A stretch of 64,000 bases of DNA from a virus, in IMG/VR virus record IMGVR_UViG_3300009514_000017, positions 1 through 64,000 of that record; one strand, written 5' to 3'. How positions within the stretch are numbered: position 1 is the first letter of the stretch; every line of letters begins with the position of its first letter. Of the stretch, positions 36,593 through 42,939 are shown in pieces. The translations under genes were made by a program, and so were the position numbers. The notes below the pieces were generated by a model that worked only from the letters and a program-made list of their open reading frames with translations, was not told the origin of the DNA and did no database searches.

Positions 36593-37594
36593 CTACGAAG
36601 GGTTGGGCGCAAACACCTTCAGGTAGCCCATGAACTCAGGCAGGGTGTTCTGCTTTCCAGCCTTGTTTAGGGACTCGACCATAGCCTGGCCAACTCCCGG
36701 CGCAGCGCCGTAGATGTGATGCATGGCGACGCAGAGGAGGAGTACATTCTGGCCGACCTCGTCGATGTTGTCCTTGACTTCGTCGACCTTCTTGTTCAGG
36801 TCCGAGTAGCCCTTCTTGAGGGCTGCAATCTGCTTCTTTAGATCTTCGAGCTCACCTCCAGACTGAGCAGGGGCTGGCTGTACCTGCTGTGGGGCAGGAG
36901 GGCTGAACTGAGGCGCTGGAGGGAAACCAGGAGCTGTGGGCGGTGGCTGGAAGCCTGGGGCGACCGGTGGCCCACCATTGGGTGGAGGAGGAGCATACTG
37001 CTGTGGCGCAGGAGGCGGCGGTGGAGCGGATGCAGTACCACTGGCAGCTCCCTTTGATCCTTTCGATCCCTTCCTCGGCCCACGCTTCGTTGGGGTTGTC
37101 TGGGGCGGTGCCTGCGGAGGCGGTGCATACCCACCTGTGGGAGGACCTGGAGGTGGCGCGAACCCGGGAGGGGGAGCGAATCCAGGAGGCCCAGGAGGCG
37201 GCGGTGGAGGCTGAAATGCCTGTGCCTGCTGTGGTGGCGCTGGTGGAGTCGGGTAGGCTCCAGGAGGCGGAGGAGGTGCGGGAGGATGTGCCATTGACTG
37301 CGCTCCTTGCGGTGTTGGAATCACCTGTGAAATGCTGCCTGAAAACTGTGGTATTTCTGGATTGTTAGGGTCATCTGGTGCCAACTGATTGCCTTCTACA
37401 TCTTGACCCACTTTGATTTCATGGTTCAGCACCATTTGTCGTATCTGGTGCTTGGGGGTTTCAAACCCCTTCTGAAAATCGACCAGCTCATACACGAGCT
37501 GGGCCAGATTCCTGACACGCAAAAACGTGTCGGCCTGTAGCTCGTTGAATCTTTGGCTCCAGAGTTTTACTGGGGCCGCCGGTCCTGCCGTCAT
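36593..37594 (-). CDS. Proline-rich bridging protein with helical ends (333 aa)
   Basis: Residues 1-85 are a helical domain (RFNELQADTFLRVRNLAQLV). Residues about 98-240 are almost pure Pro/Ala/Gly/Gln with repeated PPPPP and GFAPPPG runs, interrupted by a basic KRGPRKGSKGSKG patch. Residues 245-333 form a coiled coil (ELEDLKKQIAALKKGYSDLN) and a final helix pair. AAGGAG-like sites precede ATG 37594. The design of two folded ends joined by a long disordered linker suggests a scaffold or protein-recruiting factor in the replication module. Polyproline runs this long normally require EF-P for translation. Confidence 0.75.
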   Translation of the reverse strand: MTAGPAAPVKLWSQRFNELQADTFLRVRNLAQLVYELVDFQKGFETPKHQIRQMVLNHEIKVGQDVEGNQLAPDDPNNPEIPQFSGSISQVIPTPQGAQSMAHPPAPPPPPGAYPTPPAPPQQAQAFQPPPPPPGPPGFAPPPGFAPPPGPPTGGYAPPPQAPPQTTPTKRGPRKGSKGSKGAASGTASAPPPPPAPQQYAPPPPNGGPPVAPGFQPPPTAPGFPPAPQFSPPAPQQVQPAPAQSGGELEDLKKQIAALKKGYSDLNKKVDEVKDNIDEVGQNVLLLCVAMHHIYGAAPGVGQAMVESLNKAGKQNTLPEFMGYLKVFAPNPS

Positions 37595-37827
37595 TCCTTG
37601 CTTTCTCCTTTCTTACCACTATCCAGGATGGCTTGGACTCCCATGCTTCCAATGAGATCGATGACTGCCATCCTGGCTATAAAAGACGACTCCGTGGTGG
37701 GGCTAAATAGGGGACAAGTTCCTCCCTCGTTTACCATCTCGATGGTGACGTGTGTGCAAGTTTCTAGTCTGTCACACGAGATACAGTCCCCTGCCCTCAA
37801 AGTTCCATCATGTTCGGTGCGAAACAT
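37591..37827 (-). CDS. Small cysteine-motif protein (78 aa)
   Basis: I chose ATG 37827 (MFRTEHDGTLRAGDCISCD) because the upstream extension to 37866 overlaps the preceding gene further. CISCDRLETC (C-x2-C-x5-C) plus a later CPLF suggests a zinc knuckle or iron-sulphur site. A similar CESCDVNSEC occurs in the product of 52971-53534. The C-terminal half is helical. Its end overlaps the start of the proline-rich gene by 4 bases. Function unknown. Confidence 0.65.
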   Translation of the reverse strand: MFRTEHDGTLRAGDCISCDRLETCTHVTIEMVNEGGTCPLFSPTTESSFIARMAVIDLIGSMGVQAILDSGKKGESKE

Positions 37828-38141
37828 GACCCGTGCTTCCCTTCGGTGCAGTCGAAGGTTGTGCACTTACCGTTGCATCCCGGAAGTTGTGGTCGGATGC
37901 GCTGGATGTGTACGTCGATAAACCCTTCTAGTCTAGTTCGCGTGAACGTAGTTCCAGAGAGCTCAACTGGGTGGGGTTCCCTTTCTCCCATCACCAAAGA
38001 CACCAAGACTCCCTTTGGCAAGTGTCTCTTCAACCTACAGCCGTTCTGTAAGAAGGCGAGTCTAAGTAGCTCTGTTGGATTGCATCGTTCCAGAACTTCT
38101 CTCATCTCTACTTCTGAGCTTGGCTCCATCTCCTGAACCAC
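37797..38141 (-). CDS. Cysteine-rich hypothetical protein (114 aa)
   Basis: GTG 38141 has AAGGATGG upstream; ATG 38129 would have its ribosome site with no spacing. The protein has an acidic helical N-terminus (SSEVEMREVLERCNPTELL), a central beta region (GVLVSLVMGEREPHPVELSGT) and a C-terminal cluster CNGKCTTFDCTEGKHGSC that could bind a metal. No family recognised. It overlaps both neighbours, so it belongs to the operon. Confidence 0.65.
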   Translation of the reverse strand: MVQEMEPSSEVEMREVLERCNPTELLRLAFLQNGCRLKRHLPKGVLVSLVMGEREPHPVELSGTTFTRTRLEGFIDVHIQRIRPQLPGCNGKCTTFDCTEGKHGSCFAPNMMEL

Positions 38142-38557
38142 CCATCCTTTGCCTTGTCGATTCCTAGTTCTAGCAGGTCCTCCTGTTTCGGGCAGGATGG
38201 ACAGAAATCATACGGTTTCTCTTCACAGATCTCGAGAGTAACCTCAGTGTAGTGCTCCGGCTGTTTTTCGTTGATCCTGTCTGCTAATCCAGTCCATACC
38301 GGACACATGACCTTCTGTAGTCTACGGGTAGGGTCGGACACCAAGATCAGGGTGAAGACCCGGTGCGGGCAGTATGTACATGCTTCGTAAGGTCTGACGG
38401 CACATACTGCCCTGTCCTGATGCTGAATGACTTCCGGGTCTTCAACTACTGGTCGGCAGATTACTGTCCTGCCGTTGCCCAATACTCCTGTTTCATTCTC
38501 TCTTAGTCTCCTATCCTCATCCCTCTCCGGTGTTAGAGTCTCCGGGTTGAGGTGCAT
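38108..38557 (-). CDS. Cysteine-cluster hypothetical protein (149 aa)
   Basis: ATG 38557 has GGAGGTGAGG immediately upstream and is preferred to GTG 38563. CTYCPH, MCPVW and CPSCPKQ provide a four- to six-cysteine set consistent with zinc or iron-sulphur binding. The region between them contains a strand-helix pattern (HRVFTLILVSDPTRRLQKVM). The gene overlaps the 3' end of the RusA-like gene by 41 bases. Function unknown; the operon context favours nucleic-acid metabolism. Confidence 0.65.
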   Translation of the reverse strand: MHLNPETLTPERDEDRRLRENETGVLGNGRTVICRPVVEDPEVIQHQDRAVCAVRPYEACTYCPHRVFTLILVSDPTRRLQKVMCPVWTGLADRINEKQPEHYTEVTLEICEEKPYDFCPSCPKQEDLLELGIDKAKDGWFRRWSQAQK

Positions 38558-38987
38558 CCTCACCTCCGAGGTAACGTTCAGGATCTATTGCCTCAAGGAA
38601 TACCTCTACCCTTTGGTTGCTAGGATCCTCGAACTTGTCCTGCCCGGCCGCGAAGATCTGACTATCATCTATGCCGATGGCGGTCTTGATGCTGTCGACG
38701 ATGATCTTGACGCGGTTGTCCAGGTCGATCTTCTTATACCGGGATTTGGGACGTTTTCGTGGATCTGGATGGTTCCAGTTCTTGTTCTGTAGCGCTTTGA
38801 AGTAGAACCTGAGGTAAACCCAGTAAGCACTGTTTGGGTCTAGCTTGTTGATCTCAGGTCCATGTTCTCGAATGACCGTTGAGACAAACTGGTTCAGATA
38901 TATTCTTGCAGCCTGAGTCTTGATGGTTCCGCGAATGTACAGCTTGTTTGAGGTGGGTGGGATCTCGGGGTATACGATGTGTATCAA
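38517..38987 (-). CDS. RusA-like Holliday junction resolvase (156 aa)
   Basis: RusA enzymes are dimeric, Mg-dependent nucleases that cut four-way junctions. The diagnostic run RYKKIDLDNRVKIIVDSI, then AIGIDDSQI, at about residues 83-111 gives the conserved acidic residues D88, D90 and D107/D108. The N-terminus (PEIPPTSNKLYIRG) matches the usual PP-x-x-N-x-L/Y strand. TTG 38987 follows AAAGGTGAAGG. Length is normal for the family. It is one of three nuclease genes in this operon and probably resolves replication or recombination intermediates before packaging. Confidence 0.8.
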   Translation of the reverse strand: MIHIVYPEIPPTSNKLYIRGTIKTQAARIYLNQFVSTVIREHGPEINKLDPNSAYWVYLRFYFKALQNKNWNHPDPRKRPKSRYKKIDLDNRVKIIVDSIKTAIGIDDSQIFAAGQDKFEDPSNQRVEVFLEAIDPERYLGGEDAPQPGDSNTGEG

Positions 38988-38991
38988 ACCT

Positions 38992-39231
38992 TCACCTTTC
39001 GTCCTCCTCCTGCATTCTGTCTACCATCTTTCTTAGGTCGTCAGCGGATGGCTGCCCGTTGTGCAACGCCTGGTGTGGAGTCTTGGAGTGCTTCCCTGCT
39101 TTGTGTACCAGCACGAAAGCAAGCTCTCCACCCTTGGCAAGCCTGACCACAGCTTTGGTCTTTCCCTCACGCACTACCTGTGGGCTGAACTCCTCGAACT
39201 TGCTTCCGTAGTACCGCTCCAGCCATCCCAT
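38992..39231 (-). CDS. Small hypothetical protein (79 aa)
   Basis: ATG 39231 lies behind AAGGATGGAGTC. The product begins MGWLERYYGSKFEEFSP, has a strand pair (TKAVVRLAKGGELAFVLVHKAGK) and ends in a charged helix (ADDLRKMVDRMQEEDER). No family recognised. It lies 4 bases upstream of the RusA-like gene. Confidence 0.6.
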   Translation of the reverse strand: MGWLERYYGSKFEEFSPQVVREGKTKAVVRLAKGGELAFVLVHKAGKHSKTPHQALHNGQPSADDLRKMVDRMQEEDER

Positions 39232-39269
39232 GACTCCATCCTTTTCTTAGGACACCCCTCGAGAGTCCA

Positions 39270-39872
39270 TCATCTGGAGGTTGGTGCCCACCTCTGACCG
39301 GGGAACGACGGTGCTCTAGCAGACCCTGTCCTTTTCTGCCTGTCCACGTCCTGCCCTCTCTGCGTGATTCTACGAGAAACCGTTTCCCAGTTTCTCTTGG
39401 CGCGGTTCCTGGCGGCAGCAACGTAGTTGTGGATGCCCTTTTTGACTAGGACATCTTGCTGAGCAGCCAATAGCCTTACATCCGTTACCACGTAATCTTG
39501 CGCAGCAGGGATGGTCAACTTTTTCTTGGCTGTAGCTGCGGAGTTTCGAAGAGACACTCTAAGTCTGGCCTGGACGAACTCGTAGTTTGCTTCTGCGGTT
39601 CGCAGGTTATTTTCGGCGATGACCAACTCATACTCGAGCCACCCAAGCCAACGGTTGATGCATTCAAGCAGGTCCCCAAGCTGGTCGTCGGTGAGGAGGT
39701 TGGTGTCTCTTGGGTCTTCACCACTGTAATCAGTTGGTCTTGTTGCCGATGGAAGACCTCGCTCAGTGATGAGCTGGAATACGTTGTCGTGGACGCCTTG
39801 GAAAGCAGAAGTTCCGGACGCCAAGTCGTTGACATGCTCATCTAGATCTTTCGTCAGATCGAACTTGTTCAC
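39270..39872 (-). CDS. Helical coiled-coil protein of the recombination operon (200 aa)
   Basis: GTG 39872 has GGAGGTAGAA upstream, overlapping the preceding stop. The central part (LLTDDQLGDLLECINRWLGWLEYELVIAENNLRTAE ... EFVQARLRVSLRNSAATAKKKL) is a long helical hairpin or coiled coil. The C-terminus is strongly basic (AAARNRAKRNWETVSRRITQRGQDVDRQKR), which suggests DNA contact. I do not recognise the family. It follows the Cas4/RecB-like nuclease gene, so a recombination accessory role is possible. Confidence 0.65.
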   Translation of the reverse strand: MNKFDLTKDLDEHVNDLASGTSAFQGVHDNVFQLITERGLPSATRPTDYSGEDPRDTNLLTDDQLGDLLECINRWLGWLEYELVIAENNLRTAEANYEFVQARLRVSLRNSAATAKKKLTIPAAQDYVVTDVRLLAAQQDVLVKKGIHNYVAAARNRAKRNWETVSRRITQRGQDVDRQKRTGSARAPSFPGQRWAPTSR

Positions 39873-39874
39873 TT

Positions 39875-40765
39875 CTACCTCCGCGCTTTCTGCTTACGCG
39901 AGATATAGTCGTTGTAGCCGTGGCAGTTGAAGCTGTATCCGCAGCTCTGGCAGTTGAAGCCTGGAGTAGGTGGTGGTGGGTCATCATTGTCGTATCTCCT
40001 GACCAGGTCTTGAAGCTTTATTTTCACAGCCTCCCAGAGAGGTAGCTCGAATGGGATTGTGAAATCCTTCAGCATCGACGTGTCTTTGTTCATGTATAGG
40101 AACCAAGTTATAGGTCTCTGCGTCACGGCTCCATAGACACATGCTTGCTGTTTGTGCTCCGGCTTCGGCTTGTTTAGCTGCCCAAACCCGTGGGAGTTGA
40201 TCGTCTTGTACTCATGCACGACGCCAACCTCAAAGATTGGCGAGTTCGGTATGTTCTCTACCACGGCGATGTTGTCTGCATCTGCATGACCTTCGATGTA
40301 GAAATCACTGGCAAGGTCATGTGTGTCGCCGTTAATCGAGATTTCTGGAACGTAGTAGTCTCCCCATGCACCCATCATTCCGTATGTCTGAAACAGCCCA
40401 TGTAGCTCGTGGCCAAGATCGAAGATGAGCCTCAACCTGTAGTCTATACTCTCGTGGGCATCCGCTCCAATCATGGTCCAGTAGATCTTGAGCATGCATG
40501 GGTCTGCGATTCCGGATGGGTGAATCCCCGGATAGCGAGGCTCGTGTAGTACCCAGCCTCGCTTGTCACAGCTATGACATGGAACCCATTCAGGCTCTTC
40601 CTTGGCCTGCTTCTTTCGTTTCGTTAGATCAGTTAGGAATGTCTCAAGCTTCTCCTTCAAGCCGAGATTCTTTGCGATGATGAACCTTGCGTTCTGATTC
40701 ATCTCCTCCCACTGCTCTATGGTGTGCAGTTTTATGATCTCCCGTTTCGGGACGATGATGTTCAT
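39875..40765 (-). CDS. PD-(D/E)XK nuclease, Cas4/RecB-like (296 aa)
   Basis: I place the start at ATG 40765, which overlaps the upstream stop (ATGA). An earlier ATG at 40939 would run through the neighbour. A conserved D in EGHADAD precedes HEYKTIN, the D...E-x-K catalytic core. FGQLNKPKPEHKQQACVYG is the QxxxY-type helix of RecB-family nucleases. The C-terminal CQSCGYSFNC, with an earlier CHSC pair near residue 62, could ligate zinc or an iron-sulphur cluster as in Cas4. Likely processes DNA ends for recombination or replication. Confidence 0.75.
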   Translation of the reverse strand: MNIIVPKREIIKLHTIEQWEEMNQNARFIIAKNLGLKEKLETFLTDLTKRKKQAKEEPEWVPCHSCDKRGWVLHEPRYPGIHPSGIADPCMLKIYWTMIGADAHESIDYRLRLIFDLGHELHGLFQTYGMMGAWGDYYVPEISINGDTHDLASDFYIEGHADADNIAVVENIPNSPIFEVGVVHEYKTINSHGFGQLNKPKPEHKQQACVYGAVTQRPITWFLYMNKDTSMLKDFTIPFELPLWEAVKIKLQDLVRRYDNDDPPPPTPGFNCQSCGYSFNCHGYNDYISRKQKARR

Positions 40766-41214
40766 CCCGTGTACTCCTTGAGAGCTACATCGAAAACCCA
40801 CCACGGAACTACCACTAGATTGAAGTCCTCCCATTTCAGGAAGTGGCTCCCTCCATGAATCTTGAACGACTTGGACGTGATGATTTCTGGAGTCATCTCT
40901 AATAGATTTGCGTAATCTTTCAGCCAGTTGTAGTCGCAAACCACCAACCGATCATCTCCATCCAACAGGTCTATCTGGAAGAACCAAACATCGACTCCAC
41001 TCTCCATGGCCTCCTTCCTGATCTTGCGTATGTCGGCCAGCTTGAGAGAGTAGAAGTTCTTGGACGTGGTCTTTGCTTCGCCTTTGACGACTCCACGAAC
41101 CTGCACATCACTCTTGGCGCTGAACTTGGAGCCAGAGCCGGGCATGACCCGGCCCCCAATACTCCTAGCCAACCTTCGCTCCTGTTCTTGGCTCTTCTTG
41201 TGGACCCTACTCAT
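40762..41214 (-). CDS. Small PD-(D/E)XK-type endonuclease/resolvase-like (150 aa)
   Basis: The pattern QEQERRLARSIGGRVMPGSGS, then KSDVQVRG, then KGEAKTTSKNFYSLKL has the E ... GSG ... D ... E-x-K arrangement of Hjc-like and phage PD-(D/E)XK nucleases (E near residue 10, D near 35, E-A-K near 46). The C-terminal half has strands matching the fold core (VDVWFFQIDLLDGDDRLVVCDY). ATG 41214 overlaps the RecA stop. It could cut branched DNA or act as a nicking endonuclease. Confidence 0.7.
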   Translation of the reverse strand: MSRVHKKSQEQERRLARSIGGRVMPGSGSKFSAKSDVQVRGVVKGEAKTTSKNFYSLKLADIRKIRKEAMESGVDVWFFQIDLLDGDDRLVVCDYNWLKDYANLLEMTPEIITSKSFKIHGGSHFLKWEDFNLVVVPWWVFDVALKEYTG

Positions 41215-42520
41215 CGACCCACCGAGATAGGTCTATGTCGATGCTCTTCTTTGCTAGAGCTCTAGCTCTGATCTCGTTCATCAATGTGTCACTCCTGCCT
41301 TCATTCGAGGCTTGTACTGCATCCTGCACCAAGCCATCGACGAATTTGTCTCTGCCCTGAGCCTTCAACAGGATGTTCCCATCCTCGTCGGCCAGTGTGT
41401 ACCAGGCTCCGGCTACCTCTATGATTCCGTAGTTCACACCAGCCACTAGGGCATCGGTGTAGAAGTCAGCGTGGCCATTCTCGAATGAGAAGATGAACGA
41501 GCCATTACTCCCTTCGTGGATTCCGGCTTTGCCCTTGTCGATGTTCCAGTAGACCAGCTTCCGGTCGAAGATTCTTCTGTCTTCCATTCCGGTTGGGGTC
41601 ATCTGAGATCTTCTGAAGTCCTTGTCGGGGGAGGCCCCACCTTGTAGTTCAACGCTCGTGAACTTCGTGTGCTCCAGAGCTTTCCCGCCGACGCTTCTGA
41701 ATAGCCCGGGATTGTTCATCTGTTCCCGGATCTGATTGATGGCGATGATGCAGGACGTTCTGGACTGACCGTAGGCATCCTTCTCGATGAAGAGTGACGA
41801 CAGGTGCTGGCAGAACTTCGTCATAGCAACCGACACTCCACCGTACTTCTTCTCACCAATAGAATCCACTTGGGACTCTGAATCTGATAGCAGTGAGCCA
41901 ATGGAGTCTATGATTATAAGGTGATAGACATTGGCTTCCACTGCTTCCAGTACCCCATCGAGTAGATACTCTGCGCTGCGTCCGTACATCTCGTCTATTT
42001 GACCAACAGTAGTCGTTAGGTCTGCCCACTGCTCCTTGGTGAAGGACTCCCCACCTCTGGCTACCTCAGCTCGTTCCATGGCGGCAACGTCTTCGCTGCT
42101 GTAGCCAACCACTACTCCGGCTTTTCGGCCTTGTGTGATGTCTAGACGCATCTCCGAGATGGCGAACAAGACCTTCATCTTCTCCCGTAGCAAGTACTGA
42201 AGTTGGCGAACCACCTGCCACGTTAGATAGGATTTGCCAACGCTGAATCTTCCTTTGATCTCAGAGATGCCAGCACAGGGGAAACCTCCCATCATCTCGG
42301 TGTCGAATGAAATGAGCCCTGTCTGTAATCTCATGTGTCTCCAGACCAGTTCTACATCGGAAGAAGACATGAGCTGGATGCCTTTGTTCTTCGCAACCTT
42401 GGCGAAGACAGCATCTCTCCGCTCATTGCGTGAAGGCATCTTGGCTTCCTGGGTTTTTGCAGCTCCAGGAGTTCTCTTTGCTGAAGCTTTTTTGACCGCT
42501 GCCTTCTTTCTAGCTGCCAT
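41207..42520 (-). CDS. recA: RecA-like recombinase (437 aa)
   Basis: Strand-exchange ATPase. Residues 68-97 give TGLISFDTEMMGGFPCAGISE and Walker A GRFSVGKS (90-97); Walker B is LIIIDSIGSL (D205). The IAINQIREQMNNPG segment with a following GGKALEH matches the RecA L2-region pattern INQIR ... GGNALK. The N-terminus has a Lys/Ala-rich extension (MAARKKAAVKKASAKRTPG) absent from standard RecA, and the protein is about 80 residues longer than bacterial RecA. ATG 42520 is preferred to GTG 42523, with GGGAGAGTG upstream. Neighbours are nucleases and a zinc-ribbon protein. Confidence 0.85.
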   Translation of the reverse strand: MAARKKAAVKKASAKRTPGAAKTQEAKMPSRNERRDAVFAKVAKNKGIQLMSSSDVELVWRHMRLQTGLISFDTEMMGGFPCAGISEIKGRFSVGKSYLTWQVVRQLQYLLREKMKVLFAISEMRLDITQGRKAGVVVGYSSEDVAAMERAEVARGGESFTKEQWADLTTTVGQIDEMYGRSAEYLLDGVLEAVEANVYHLIIIDSIGSLLSDSESQVDSIGEKKYGGVSVAMTKFCQHLSSLFIEKDAYGQSRTSCIIAINQIREQMNNPGLFRSVGGKALEHTKFTSVELQGGASPDKDFRRSQMTPTGMEDRRIFDRKLVYWNIDKGKAGIHEGSNGSFIFSFENGHADFYTDALVAGVNYGIIEVAGAWYTLADEDGNILLKAQGRDKFVDGLVQDAVQASNEGRSDTLMNEIRARALAKKSIDIDLSRWVDE

Positions 42521-42695
42521 CACTCTCCCTTACTTCTGGTCTCTTCTCAAAGGGTTCGGTTCCACAGTTGGGGCAGTATGTTGGAGGCTGTGAGTTGCCA
42601 AGCTTGACCCCACACTTTGGGCACCTGTACTCGCCAAGCTTTTCAGCCTGCTTTACCAGTTCGTCATCAAACTCCACTCCGTACTTTTCCATCAT
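42510..42695 (-). CDS. Small zinc-ribbon protein (61 aa)
   Basis: CPKCGVKLGNSQPPTYCPNCG is a classic two-knuckle zinc ribbon (residues about 25-45) after a short helix (DDELVKQAEKLGEY). It overlaps the HU-like gene upstream and recA downstream. Small ribbons like this often bind nucleic acid or bridge proteins; no specific function can be given. Confidence 0.75.
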   Translation of the reverse strand: MMEKYGVEFDDELVKQAEKLGEYRCPKCGVKLGNSQPPTYCPNCGTEPFEKRPEVRESDGS

Positions 42696-42939
42696 GTCTT
42701 CTAAACTCCCTGAACCGTATGACGTTCGTCTTTTTCGATTCCACTTTCAACCCAAACAGCATCTTAGGGGCTATGACAACAGAGTAAAAGCATCCAAACC
42801 CTGTCAGCCTAACGTTCCTGTCTCCGTTGTTTAGTGCGGCTCTCACTGTCTTGATGGTAGACAGGAGAACCTTTTTCACATCAGCCCTGGTCAGATTGGA
42901 ATCCCTAGCTACCTCTGCAATCAGATCGGAGAAAGTCAT
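42667..42939 (-). CDS. HU/IHF-family DNA-binding protein (90 aa)
   Basis: MTFSDLIAEVARDSNLTRADVKKVL is the usual helical dimerisation half. NVRLTGFGCFYSVVIAP matches the HU strand motif V-x-L-x-GFG-x-F, and the end VIRFREFRR fits the final helix region. The DNA-intercalating arm (usually R-N-P-x-T-G) is replaced by KMLFGLKVESKKTN, so binding may differ. ATG 42939 shares its A with the polymerase stop (TGATG). It probably bends or compacts phage DNA during replication. Confidence 0.8.
   Translation of the reverse strand: MTFSDLIAEVARDSNLTRADVKKVLLSTIKTVRAALNNGDRNVRLTGFGCFYSVVIAPKMLFGLKVESKKTNVIRFREFRRHDGKVRSGV

Noticed and set aside
37020-37300. Repeated GGAGG-type units as a possible tandem-repeat regulatory element or CRISPR
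   Set aside because: They are the reverse complement of proline codons in the linker; there are no regular repeat-spacer units. No CRISPR array was seen anywhere.
36936-37368. Gly- and Ala/Val-rich plus-strand frames
   Set aside because: They are antisense shadows of the proline-rich repeat protein.
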